A DNA stretch of 64,000 nt from Vitellaria paradoxa (lineage: Eukaryota; Streptophyta; Magnoliopsida; Ericales; Sapotaceae). The translations under genes were made by a program, and so were the position numbers. This document shows positions 1-12,017 of this stretch, piece by piece. Where the stretch lies: assembly GCA_019916065.1 (NCBI GenBank), contig CM034244.1, forward strand, positions 24,792,471 through 24,856,470. Reading direction: 5' to 3'. The notes beneath the pieces are model-generated. The model was not told where the DNA came from, did not search any database, and worked only from the letters and a program-made list of their open reading frames with translations. The stretch's first letter is position 1; each line of letters starts with the position of its first letter.

Positions 1-38
1 TCTTTGGGCGACAAACCACCGCCACCGCTGTCCCTCCT

Positions 39-1320
39 CACGAACCGTTGTCGGAGCGAATGCGGCCCCGTACAATTGATGAAGTGGTGGGACAGGACCA
101 CCTTCTCGGCAACAACTCCTCCTTCGCTCGGCCATCAATTGCAACCGCCTTCCTTCTATTGTCTTCTGGGGTCCACCCGGCACCGGTAAGACCTCCATTG
201 CCAGAGCCATTGTCAATTCTTCTTCATCCTCCTCCTCCTATCGATTTGTCTCTTTGTCGGCCGTAACTGCTGGGGTTAAGGACGTCAGAGACGCCGTGGA
301 GGAAGCTAGAAGATTAATAACTCAAGAACAACAATAAGAAGAGAACAGTCTTGTTTGGGATGAAGTGCATAGGTTTAACAAGTCCCAAGACTCGTTCTTG
401 CCCGTGATCGAGACGGAAGTATCGTGTTCATGGGAGCCACCACCGAGAACCCTTCATTTCACTTGATAACGCCGTTGTTGTCTCGTTGTAGGGTCCTCAC
501 GCTTAACCCCCTCAGCCCCCACCACGTCGCCGCTCTGCTCAAGCGAGCCGCCTCTGATTCGGAGGGGTTTGTCTCGGAGCGTAACACGGAAGATCGAGGT
601 GGATGACGACGCCATTGAATTTCTCTCCTCTCATTGCGATGGAGATGCCCGGGTCGCCCTAAATGCATTAGAAATTTCTGCTACAACTGCAGCAGCAGCA
701 GCACGATCGAACGATGATGGAGGAGGGCAGTGATTTTGGCTCCTCAGCAGCCAGAGTTACCCTGGATGTTGCCAAAGAGGCACTACAAAGCACCTTGCTT
801 ATGACAAAGCCGGAAGAGCACTACAATCTCATCAGCGCCCTCCATAAGTCGATGAGGGGAAGTGACGCCGATGCAGCCATTTACTCGCTGGCGAGGATGT
901 TGGAAGGAGGAGGAGCCTCTCTACATTGCTCGACGCCTCATCAGGTTTGCGAGCGAGGATGTCGGATTGACTGATCCTGCCGCCCTCCTTCAGGCCATCA
1001 CCTGCTATCAAGCTTGCCATTTTCTTGGCATGCCCGAGTGCAATGTTAACCTTGCACAGTGTGTTGCGTACTTGTCTTTGGCTCCCAAGTCCATCTCTGT
1101 TTACAGGGCTATAGAGGCAGCGCAGAGGTAGTGAGGGAATCAGTTGGACAGAATGAGGGAGTGCCTCTCCATCTGAGGAATGCGCCAACTAAGCTGATGA
1201 CTGAGCTTGGGTATGGGAAGGGATATATCTACCCTCCTCACAATCCGTCATCTTCGCAGGCCTATTTGCCACAATCTCTTCAAGGTTATAAGTTCCTTCA
1301 CTTGCCAGGTGGTGCTAACG
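39..1320 (+). pseudogene. WRNIP1/RarA (MgsA)-type AAA+ ATPase, partial and frameshifted
   Basis: The region encodes most of a clamp-loader-like AAA+ ATPase of the WRNIP1/RarA family, which acts at stalled replication forks. The reading moves between frames but stays collinear with the family. It begins with SERMRPRTIDEVVGQDHLL (48-107), then Walker A GPPGTGKT (170-193), Walker B DEVHRFNKSQ (359-388), sensor 1 GATTENPSF (433-459) and an arginine-finger region SRCRVL (481-498). The C-terminal lid and oligomerisation part follows, with [19 protein letters not shown] (817-873), [20 protein letters not shown] and a final [14 protein letters not shown] near 1269-1310. At least six one-base frameshifts are needed; for example GAG-GAC reads as GAGAC just before the sensor region. 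The N-terminus, where a ubiquitin-binding zinc finger would sit, lies outside the window. No introns are visible. It is either a recent pseudogene or a real gene damaged by assembly indels. Confidence 0.85.
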
Positions 1321-1343
1321 CTGATCAAGGCACAGCAATTTAG

Positions 1344-4260
1344 GGACAGTGGGGACTTTCTGCAGATTGTAACTTGGAATGGTATGATGCTTATTTCTTT
1401 TCTTCTTTTGTGTTTTACATGTTTGCTTTGTGGAGAAACCAGAAGCTGTTTTGTCCATGGGCTTAGCTCACTCTCTTAGGCCACTTTGTAAATTGTATTT
1501 TGAAACACCCAGAACATCACAATGAATGAATGAAAAGATTACCCACTAAAATTGAGTACTCTAAAATTATGCAATTGCGGAGCTTCTATTGATTTTACTC
1601 ATTTACTCTATTGCTCTAGTTTTATAAATGATTATTGTTGTTTTGAGGCTGGATGATTCTTTGAAAAGGAGTAATACAAGTGTGTTTATAAAAAAATGTA
1701 AACCACCAGAAAGACTCTCGTCTCCTTGCAGGGGAAGGGTCCTAATGAGTAGAAAAATTGTTGGGGTCCTGTATTAGTGAAGTGATCAATCCTGCTTCAT
1801 ATCCCCAGCTATATAGAGTATGATTTGTTGTGTTATATGACTACTGGCATTATTTCTTTTCTTTTTTTTTCTGCTGAAATATGTATACTCGCTGGGGTCT
1901 GTAATTGGATGTGTCATCCATCCAAATTAATTGGGTGTGATCATTGTCAGCATGGTTTGTGTGTGGCATGTTATATGTTCTTGTCCAAATGAAAATAAAT
2001 ACATGGAATTCCAACCCCAACAACCCCCGGGCCCCCCGCCCCGGGGGGTTTGAATATCAGTTAGTTTGAAACTGTTTTTTTTTTTTTTTAAGGCCGCGAT
2101 GATTTCTGAGTTTGACATTTTGTTGTCTATCTATGGGGGAAGAATTGAATTTCACCTAATTGCCATGGATGGCTAGTTTCTGTTTATAATTCTGTGTCAG
2201 CTCTTTCTACCGTTGTGGTTGAATGGGTTTCATGAATCAATTAGTCATCAGTTGACAAAACTTCTGGCTTTGAAAATTATTGAAGAAAAAAAAAAAAAAG
2301 AAGATGGTGTTTTCTCAAGTTTTCATTTCTTTCTACAACTATCACCTATCATCAATCATCTGCCACCATTAGCCGCTACCAACTACCACTCACTCTCACT
2401 ACAGGGTGCCCTTCCAACATCATAACTATCAACTTACATTATTGGTAATTTACTTTCCAAGTTTTTATTTTTTTTTTCTATTATTAAATGAAAATTAAAA
2501 TTGGTTTTGTAAATTTGTTTTCAATTTTTAAAAAATAGAAAATATTTTGAAAATTTTTAAAAATATGAAAAACATAAAAAACGTGTTTTTTCAAGTTTTT
2601 GTTTTTGTTTTTGTTTTTGTTTTTGTTTTGTTTTCCTCCACAATCACCACTTGACACAGCCATCACTCACCATTGACTACCACTAGTCGTTGCCGGGCCA
2701 CCACCAACCACTATCCGATTGCCACATCTCTGCCATTGCCACCACCTATGACCAGTTATCAGCCGTTATCGTTGACCGGTTAGCCACTTCTATCATTACT
2801 TGTCACTCACCTTCGATTGCCATAACCTCTGACCACCTCCACCAACCTCAGACCACTACCGGTTGGCCACTATCGCTTGTCTCCATCCACCTCCAACCAC
2901 ACATTTCTTGCCAACTACTCTTTAGACACTATAAATACCAACTAATAACTATTGTTACTTGTTATCAAATGTGTTTTTAAATTTTTAGTTTTTTTTCTAT
3001 TATCAAAATAAAACTAAATTGAAAACTCAATACAAAAATTGAAATTAGACATCTTTATCAACAGACCCTAGAAATTAAACACAAAATTAAAAATTGACAG
3101 GTTTGTTAAATGGCCTTTGTGTGGTTCATGCTTATGCTCATGTTGTTAACTCATGGATAGGTTTTTCTACTTCGTTGTTTTTTCCCAAAAAAGAAAATCT
3201 TTATGCCTATGCTGTGGATGAATGGGCTGTTCATGAATCAATTAACAGTTTTCTTGCGTGGTTAAATTATCGTAACCAGTTCGTTTCCCTCTTTTAGTTT
3301 CAGTTGATTACATACTTCAGAGATATATTTCAGTTCCATTTTGCCATGTAATTGTGTTTCATTTTTGGGTTGAAGGAAAGAAATATGAACATACTTGAGC
3401 TGAGCCAGGACCTTGTTTTGAGTATCATTGTATTTCAACACAAGTGTAAGGGCAAAGCCAGAGAATTTTTAGAGCAGACGGGTCAGAGTTAAATAAATAA
3501 ATTATATTTAAGACTATAGATTAAAATTTTTTCACCATATTTTAATTTTTCATTTGATAATTTTTAAACATGTTATTCACATTCATAAAAAAAATGTGAA
3601 CAAAATACTTTTAATTAGGAAAATTCATGAACGTATAAAAAATTGTAAAAAAAAAAAAACTTTTAATTAATTAAAAATCTTCAATTATCAAGACCAATGT
3701 AATATAAGGGTTAAATTCTACATCAAAGAAAGTCAAATTTTACATCAAGGAGAGCTAAATTAATGGTTTTTTGATACGATAAGATTTTTTTTGAGAAGGG
3801 TTATGTGACTTCGCCATCAAGCGTATCAATTGAAACTTGCTATCTATCGATATACTACTACTCAATTTCACAAAGTCTTTTAAGTTATGAACAATTAGCC
3901 AATTTTTGTTTGTTTGTTTTTTTTTTTACATGGCTTTTTTTAACCATTTTTTTAATAATTTTTACTCTGTTATTCACATTCATTAAAAAACAAAAAATGT
4001 CTAACTTAGTTCTTTTTCACATATACATGAATTTTTTAATTTTAATTTTTAACATTTTTTTTATAAATGTGAATAATGTGTCTAAAATTATAAAAACAAA
4101 GGATTAAATTTAGGTGAAAAAAAAACCATATAAGAAAAAAAAATTGCCAATTATATTTTTTGTAAAATTATAAGAAAATATATTTTTATTAACAAATTTA
4201 ATTTTATGTAATTCTAGATTTTCTATTTATCCTCTTTCATCTGTATTAATTAATAATCTG
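1344..4260. other. AT-rich spacer without a recognisable gene
   Basis: No protein family is recognisable here. It holds an unusual GC-rich hairpin (2022-2050), a GTTTTT microsatellite (about 2597-2632), and a C-rich segment (2640-2900) whose open frame is low-complexity Thr/Ser/His and not convincing as a gene. A T-rich motif ending in CTATTATnAAA recurs in direct orientation near 2464-2500 and 2985-3020. The phrase around GAATGGG...TCATGAATCAATTA occurs at about 2220 and 3220. A diverged inverted pair lies near 3545-3600 and 4055-4105, both containing TTATTCACATT or its complement, so a decayed MITE may span 3470-4140. Confidence 0.4.
2597..2632. repeat. GTTTTT microsatellite
   Basis: Five or more units of GTTTTT in a row are visible in an AT-rich spacer. 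Confidence 0.85.
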
Positions 4261-4266
4261 TTTGTT

Positions 4267-4906
4267 TATGTGATTTTCAAGAATATGTGCTAAGATTAAA
4301 TAAATCAAATACAGGAATTTTTCAAGTTCAATCCATATTCTTCCATCCCATATGATCAAATAATGATAAACGTATAGATAATTAATATTGTGTAATAATG
4401 TATACGAAATTAATTTTGATCATCAATTATGTACTAATAAGTTTGTATTTGAAATTAATTTTCACCATAATCATTTATGTGATTTTCAAGGATATGTGCT
4501 AAGATTAGATAAATCAAATATAAGAACTTCTCAAGTTCAATCCATATTCTTTCGTCCCAGATGATCAATAATGATAAATGTACAGATAATTAGATGTTGT
4601 GCAATAATAAGTTTGTATATGAAATTAATTTTGATCATCAATTATGCACTAATAAGTTTGTATATGAAATTAATTTTCACCATAATCATTTATGTGATTT
4701 TCAAGGATATATGCTAAGATTAGATAAATCAATATATGAACTTACCAAGTTTAATCCATATCTTCCGCTCCAGATGATCAAATAATGATAATGTATAGAT
4801 ATTAGATGTTGTGCAATAATAAACTTGTATACCAAATTAATTTTGATCATCAATTATGCACTAATAAGTTTGTATATGAAATTAATTTTCACCATAATCA
4901 TTCTAG
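4267..4906. repeat. Three-copy satellite, unit about 210 bp
   Basis: Units start with TATGTGATTTTCAAG at 4267, 4476 and 4691, giving periods of 209 and 215 bp. Each unit also contains the internal doublet GAAATTAATTTTGATCATC / GAAATTAATTTTCACCATAA. Short open frames in this stretch reflect the repeat and are not genes. Confidence 0.85.
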
Positions 4907-5287
4907 TGCAGTTGTGGGCAATAATCATTTCTGTTTTGTCAGCTCCACTACAATCAACGAAAGCTGGACATACAATTTCAACCACATTCAACGTTCTTTC
5001 TTTTTCCCTCTTCAAATGCATGATCCTACTGAACCGTTAGAAGCCATGTCTGCACATTCTAATGTCAACTAGCAAAAACACACATTTATACTTATTGTTT
5101 GCAAATACCTTTAGAAACTTTTGTAAGAGCAACTGTCGAGTGCCGATGGCCAATGTAAGTGAACTGTTCTTGTGCAGTATTTAAAATTAAAGTTTACAGT
5201 CTCCCCTAACGTTATGATGTCATGATACAAAGAAAAGCAAATAAGAAAGGAAAGCAAAGCAAAGGAGAATCAGAATAGCAAACCAAC

Positions 5288-5499
5288 CTCCTCAAGGTCA
5301 GGGCTTGTACGGTGAATACCAGGTCCCATGATCACTTCACAATCAGGAAAAACTTCAACTAGCTTGTAGTATATGTTCGTTGGTAAAGTGGCAGTCACAA
5401 ATATATTGAGTTGTAACAGGTGAAGAGTTAATTAAACTTTGCAATGCTGGCTCATAATCTTCATCATTAAAAAGTATATCTACCTCATCCAACACAGCA
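5288..5499 (-). pseudogene. Orphan exon of a DEAD-box RNA helicase, RH50-like
   Basis: Read on the minus strand, this 212-base segment encodes AVLDEVDILFNDEDYEPALQ, then SLINSSPVTTQYI, then, after a small frameshift, VTATLP and KLVEVFPDCEVIMGPGIHR. In DEAD-box helicases this span covers motif II (here DEVD) and motif III (here TAT), the ATP hydrolysis and coupling motifs. The wording resembles the plant helicase annotated as RH50. A splice acceptor (TTGTAG) lies directly before it and a donor (GTTGGT) directly after, so it looks like one genuine exon. I see no other exons of this gene within several kilobases, and the reading frame breaks inside QYI/VTATLP. It is best read as a duplicated, stranded exon. 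Confidence 0.7.
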
Positions 5500-5644
5500 C
5501 TACAACATTGGGTTTGTATTAGTATTGAGAAAAATAAATAAATAAATAAAAATTACCCACAGATGATACCTACTACTAGAAGTACAGAAACAGAAGTTAT
5601 GCGATCAGGAAAGAGTCTTTCGGACCATTATTTGGTGCATCGTG

Positions 5645-6059
5645 ACACGTGGTATTAATGATCATCCCCTTACAGTTTGTAATGCAGGTAATGAGATTGA
5701 GTCGTGTGCTGGGGCTACTGAGAATAGAAATTACAAGTTTTATTTATTATTATATAGTTTGTAAGACTTTAGAAAACATTTTTTTAGTGGATGGTAACAA
5801 AAGTCTGTTTGTGAGGTAAAGATAAATTGTTGATTTATTTATTTTTGTGAAGATTGTTTGGGTTTAGTTTTGGAGCTTATTGCCTGGTTGGCTTTGACTA
5901 AGGCATTTATTTAAATTTAAAGTTTAGTTTTATTTATTTTTATTTTATTGCTCCATAAAGTGTGTGTATGGCTCTAACGAATGACATGAGAAGTTGTTAA
6001 AATGTGTATTATTTATCTTTTATTCACGTGCTCGGTTATGAAATTCGGGGCGTGACAGA
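5645..6059 (+). repeat. Fragment of a Ty3-type LTR (3' part)
   Basis: This stretch matches 38484-38901 at high similarity from CACGTGGTATTA to the terminal GGGGCGTGACA. It is the last 415 bases or so of the LTR family described at 36640-38901. Nothing corresponding to the rest of that LTR is seen upstream, so it is a truncated remnant. Confidence 0.8.
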
Positions 6060-9000
6060 GTTGGCTCGTAGCACAATCTGGACTATCCAACTGTCTTCTT
6101 CTTAAGTGATTTGACGGCTCTCATATATCAATAAGTTCTCTTGTATGCCAGCTATTTATTCCTATCTTCAACAACTTTTTTTATTAGACTTCTCTACTTT
6201 TTTTTTTTCTCCATATTTTCCTATCTCTCATTCTCTCACACGTACTTGTCTTCTTCAAGGATTCATAGTTTTTTTCAAAGGCATTGTAACATATCATTTA
6301 AGGACCAAAAAACGTTTAAATGTAAAGATTTGAAATTATCCTGTTATCATAACGTGTGGTGCTGTTAAAATGAATGATCCAAACTCATTTGTCGTATATT
6401 ATGTTTTTAAGTATTTTCGACTAAAATTAAAATTTCACGAAGTGGTTTAGTAATTTTTTATTATAATAATAAAAATTATCATTTTAAATAATAAATAATG
6501 TAATTTATCGAACTTATCGGGACACGTTTGTAGCATTGGAATGACAATCCAAGCCCCTTGGCTATATATATAGATATTATGTACAAGGTTGCGATGACAC
6601 GTGGGTATGGGATTGGAAGTGAATGAAAACTCGGGTTCAATCATGACTTTTCCATCCTCCTATCGTTGCCGTCCTTAATAGTTATTGAATAATTAATTAA
6701 GGTGGTTGGACTGGGAAGAGAGGCTATCAAGTTATCAACTTTGATGTGGAATTATTTTATTGACGTAAAAATAGGTATAAATTCTTTTTTAATTTCACTG
6801 CTTTATTATAATATTTAACAAATTACGTAATCGATAGGTATATTAAAGAGATGCATGTTATTCTTCAACATATCTTATTGAAATTAAGAATTAAATCTAT
6901 TGATTTTATAAGGAACATATGCCAAAGCCACTTGAACTAAAATAAAGGCAACTTATGCTATTTTAATAGACACTTAAATTCATATTTTGGGGGGAGGTTG
7001 TGGAATAATTTCTCTCAAAATGGTATGTTTATGTGAGGGAGATAAATGTGAATAAATTAATTCTACATACCATAAAAAAGATTATGGCATCATTAAAATT
7101 TTCAATTTTTTGGTTAAAAAAGTATTAGAAAAACAATGAAGTTGTCTATAGCAACATGAGCTCATAATCTGGGAGTCCAAGAGCATGCCATTTCGGAGTC
7201 GACGTTACGTAGCCACGAGTAGGGCTAGTTCTCGCACGCCACGTACAGACGCCGCTCGTGCCATCCATCGCTTCAGCAGCACGCAGATTGATGTCATATT
7301 TCAATTCAACTAGTGATATAATCCGACGGGCGAATTTATTATATGATATCGTTAAATTGAGCATACGATTATATTAAAATAATTAAATTATGGAAATATA
7401 TTTGAAAACACTATATATTATTATTTATACAAATTCACAAATAGTAAACGTAAAAATAAATTAAAATATTGATACAGTCAATAGTATTGATTTAATTAAA
7501 TTCAAATTCTAATAAATAAAATGAAAAGAAAAAAAAAAGAGAGATTGAAGAATAATACACTTAATTACATAGCAAAAAAATTGAATAATAACAATACTTA
7601 CATATAAAAATTTATAAAATATATATCTTTAATATAAAACTTTAAAAAAATTAAAATTTAAGTATGTATTTAACACGAAGTTGAAGATAAAATTATTGTA
7701 ATAAAAAGTCTCCAAGAAATTTGAAAGAAAAGAAGTTTTCGTATCTATTTATAGATTTTACATGCAAAAGAGTCATATTATATTTAGATTAAAATATCAT
7801 TTTAAAATCCTATCTTATTCCGATTAGAATATTATTTTGATCAAATTGAAAGTCCAAATCTAATAAAAGTTTGAGCGTCTGACACTTAAATTGGATTGAT
7901 TATCTACTATCAATTTTATTTGTAATTTTAATATTGTTTGATATTTTTTAATAATAATATTATAATATATATAATTCTAAAAATAATCACAATTTGATCT
8001 AAATATATCACTTATTTTATATATAAAAATAATAAATGATATGTTACTTGTTCATAAATTAACATTTTTTTTAACAGGTTAATTATTTTTTTTATTTTTA
8101 TTTATGATAATAATATTATTTATTATTTTTAAATAATCATTTATTAAATTATAAAAAATTAAAAAATTGTATGATAAGTAAAGTGTAAATTAAATAAAAA
8201 TATTAAATAATATCTACAAACATTCTAGTTTAAATAAAATTGTAAATAAATAATAATTATATACAATACTAAATCTATTTAGATTATACAATTATAAATT
8301 AAAATAATCATAATTATAAATTTATGTTGATAAATTAAAATCTTTATCTAAAATGCTAATTATTATTTTGTATTATTTTATTTAATAATAATATATTTAT
8401 TATTAAAACCTTTATTTAATATGATAAAATTTTTTTGCATTATTTTTTAATAACAATATAATATTAATTAGTGTTTTAAATAATAATTTATTAAAATACA
8501 AAAAATTAAAAATAAAATAAAAAATTAGGAATTATATGGTAAATAAACTATAGATTAAATAAAAATCAATTGATAGTCATGAACACTAATTTGAATAAAA
8601 TTGAAACTTATGAATAATTAATAATTATGTAAATAGTATTTTTTTATAAGACAATTAAGCACTATAATTAGACGTCATGTGTACGTCATAAACGTAGCGG
8701 AAGCTATGTCTTACGTAACGTAAGATAATTATACTTAGGTGTTATATGTCACAATTATAGTATAAGTTAAATCTTACGTAATGTAGCGACCGATTGCGCC
8801 TTCCATTATTATCCATCTACAAACATTTACACTCTGCAGAGACATAAACCACAAATCAATATATTCAAAATTGCCAATAAACAAAAATGACATTGTTGAA
8901 ATAATTTTGTTTGATTTATTAAAAAATAATAATTAATCCATTTAAAAAATACAATTGCCCCTAAAATTAAATTATAAAAAATAACTCCCCTGAGAACTTC

Positions 9001-9887
9001 ACAATATATATATATATTATATATACAAGGTAATATTTTTTTTGCTTTTTTCGTTTAATTACAATAATAATATTTATTATGTTTTAAATATTAATTTATT
9101 AAAATAAAGAAAAAAATAAAAATAAGAATGTTTTTAAATAAAAATAAAATATGAATATAATAAAAATAAAAATATCAAGTGATATTTATGAACATTTTTG
9201 TTTGAATAAAATTAAAAATTATAAATAAGTAGTAATTATGTAAACTAATAATTTCTTTATAAGATAATTAAGATAACTATAATTAGGTGTCACGTGTCAC
9301 AATTGTAATGTAAATTAAGTCATACGTGACACTTCAACAATATTCCTCCAAAATCTACTGAAATTAATGACCCCTGGATTCAGGTCCTGCATGGGTATGA
9401 TAACGTTTGAAAATCTATATCAAAAAATATATTTACAACAGTTTCAGTGTAGTTTTGCATGGATGTCAGCTCGATAACAATGATTAGGGGTTCATCAAAT
9501 TAAATCGGGGCGTATTAAATTATTTATGGGTGTTAGAAAAAAATTATGTTTAAAAAATAAGAAATAATAATTGTATTCTTTTATTACTTTTCCACACTTC
9601 CACATTATTTTTTTTGTTAAACTTATTATAAAGTAAAAAAATCTAATGGAGAAGTGTATTTATCCTTACTCTTAAAGAATTTTCATAAGTATCGATATTA
9701 TTACTATAAATTAAAATAAAGTATAAAAATATTTGAATTTAGTTGAGGAAATGATAAAATTAAAATAATTAAATATATATATTTAAATTTTGGAACTAGA
9801 TTATGAAATATATTATTGTTTTCTTAAATTAAGATAAATTTGAAACGTATTTGTGATTAAGATGAAAAGGATATGATAAATTTAATA

Positions 9888-9921
<34 letters not shown>

Positions 9922-10820
9922 ATGTATGTGTTTTTTTATTTGGGGCCTTTAAACTATTTGAGATAAGATGAAAAGTGGAGGATAAATTTAAAACAATTAA
10001 ATATATATTTGTATATGTATATTTTTTATTTGTGGCCTTCAAAATATTTGAGATTAAAATGAAAAGTAAAGGATACATTTAAAATAATTAAATATATATA
10101 TATTAGATTTGAAACTTTCTTATTGGACAAAATCTTAGGCAATTGCTTAATTACTTAATGCTAAACTAGCAAGAATTAAGATTAAGTATATTTATAATTT
10201 TTTAAGAATAAAATATGTGAATGTGTTTTAACCATTAAATTTTAATACAATGACTCGAGATATACAGTTCTCGACGTCATTTTTTATGTTAGTCCTTTTT
10301 CTTTTTATTTTTTAATTAAATAAATTTGAATGAATTTATCATTTTTAAGAATAATATGAGTATTTTAATTTATTTTTGCAAAATTTTTTTATTATGTAAC
10401 ATTACCTAATATTCTTATAAATCTCATTATTTGGAGTTCCTTTTTTACTATTTTTTATCAGAAGTTGTAGTCTTGAAATTGATGAGATTTATAAAAAGTT
10501 AATGAAAATTAAGAAGAATTGGTAATTTTTTTTTTTTTTTATAAAATTTGAAGATCCAAGCACTCGCTTGATTATCATTTCACTTTCCTTTTTTTAAGCT
10601 AGCACAATTTAATCATTTACTATAAATTATTTTAAAATTAGAAATGCCATCGTTTGGATTGGTGATCATTCAGTAGATTGCCAACTTTGGAATGGTGGTC
10701 GTCCCTTTCCATTTCTAATTTTAAGGGTTGGAATGGTCATCATTCCGGGGCATGGTGTTCTGCAGATTGTCAAAGTTTGGAACCCTTTAGCTTGTGTGTA
10801 TAAATAATTTATCCATTAGG
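6060..10820. other. AT-rich spacer with degenerate repeats
   Basis: No gene is recognisable. A short segment of higher GC at 7150-7300 has an open minus frame but matches no family I know. Three diverged copies of a repeat of about 160-240 bp lie at roughly 8105-8265, 8445-8690 and 9062-9310. Two clusters of ACGT cores follow the second and third copies (8670-8790, 9285-9340). A tandem array of about 100 bp units is at 9845-10100. A short inverted repeat, TTAAAATTAGAAATG, lies at 10632-10645 and 10710-10725. Confidence 0.5.
9845..10105. repeat. Minisatellite, about 2.5 units of about 100 bp, with AT/GT microsatellite
   Basis: Units begin with a diverged GAT(A/T)AAGATGAAAAG phrase near 9857, 9962 and 10052, followed by AAATTTAAAA(C/T)AATTAAATATAT. 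The first unit carries an expanded AT then GT run at about 9890-9920. Confidence 0.7.
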
Positions 10821-10890
10821 TTGTATAGATTTTCTGTCCCAAAGCCAAAGATGCAGTGAACCACTTTCAGGTGATTAAAAAACATATAAA

Positions 10891-11050
10891 TAAAATCAAG
10901 TAATTTCAATAAAGTTATCTTTAGCAAAGACAGCAAGCAAAACCCCGCCACCGGTGGATTGTAAAAAGACCATCTTAGACTCCCAGACAAGATTTGATTG
11001 AACATTGTCTCTCAGATTGGTAATCTCTTTTTGCTCCCCCCTCAACCACA
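10891..11050 (-). pseudogene. C-terminal-like fragment of a coiled-coil protein
   Basis: On the minus strand one frame reads EQKEITNLRDNVQSNLVWES, then KMVFLQSTGGGVLLAVFAKD, ending in a stop soon after. The first part is charged and heptad-like; the second looks like a glycine-rich hydrophobic tail, as in tail-anchored coiled-coil proteins. Together with the fragments at 11440-11620 and 13995-14040 it may be one host gene on the minus strand, interrupted by the retroelement between them. I do not recognise the exact gene; plant peroxisomal/mitochondrial division factors have a similar plan, but this is only a resemblance. Confidence 0.35.
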
Positions 11051-11439
11051 ACTACAAAACTTAATGGTTTCAAAAGGGCTAAATGAGTTGAAAGATTAAG
11101 CTCCTATCCATGAAAGCAAATCCCTGGAAAAGAAAAAAAAAAAGAGCAATTTACAGATCATTTTAGTTATTTTCAATGTATAAACTCAACTAAACACAAA
11201 ACCAAATGAACCTAATTACGAAGGATCTTAAGATACAAATATTTCACAATATTAACACGAGTTTAAAGCTTGAAAGAAATAAAGGTTAATAACAGTAATT
11301 CTCAGCAATTATAAACAACAACTAGTTTATAAATTCCAAAAAATTAGATTACAAGATGTTACATCCCTACGAGGTAACATCTCAAAACACTTTATAAACA
11401 TAGTCTGATTGATTACATTTTTACACATTTTATCAGATT

Positions 11440-11625
11440 GTGTCTTCAATTTTTGAACAATTTGTTGAAAATAGGTCTCTCGAATTTAGCCTTCAAAGCA
11501 TTCCTCTCTTCTCTCTCATTATCGATCTCCACAATCAGATCGCTCAGTTTTTCCTTCAACAACCCAATCTCAAATTCTTTCTCTACTTTTTCTCTATAAT
11601 CTCAACTTTCATCTATTCGAAATGA
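11440..11625 (-). pseudogene. Coiled-coil protein fragment
   Basis: Minus-strand translation gives KEFEIGLLKEKLSDLIVEID, followed by NEREERNALKAKF, a clear heptad pattern typical of coiled coils. The frame then degrades. The AGTGC duplication flanking the adjacent retroelement shows that this stretch was once continuous with 13995 onward. Function unknown. Confidence 0.45.
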
Positions 11626-11649
11626 TCTCTATTTGTTTTGAGGCAGTGC

Positions 11650-12017
11650 TGTTAGGCCCACAAGCACTTGTAAAGCCCGCAACGGAAGCACACACAAATA
11701 AGCAAAGAAAAAAAATTTAGAGCACTCACACAAGAATTTTTAACGTGGTTCGATCCCTCAAAAGACCTACATCACAATCCCAAAAAGTGATAATATACTC
11801 AACTCAATATTAAACTATTACAATTTTTGCACGGACAAAATTGTAAAACCCTCTCCCACTCACACAACCCAAAAACCTAATTACACCCACACTTTGGTAA
11901 CACAGGTTTTTAGTTGTCTCCTTGGTACATATAACAACTTCCCGCCTTTTTATAGGAGCCAAGCCTCCCATTTTTTATTCCATCTCCCGATGTGGGATTT
12001 GGGGAGCCAACACAACA
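11650..12017 (-). repeat. 3' LTR of the non-autonomous copia element
   Basis: 368 bp, begins TGTTAGGCCCACAAGC and ends GCCAACACAACA on the plus strand. It is nearly identical to 13613-13989 apart from short indels. Confidence 0.92.

Noticed and set aside
2690..2980. 96-residue plus frame rich in His, Thr and Ser
   Set aside because: Low-complexity C-rich DNA without homologous motifs or splice context.
4267..4906. CRISPR-like array
   Set aside because: Long 210 bp tandem units without short repeats and unique spacers, in a plant sequence.
10632..10725. Short inverted repeat as a microRNA precursor
   Set aside because: The arms are only about 15 bp and the loop is long, with no extended pairing.
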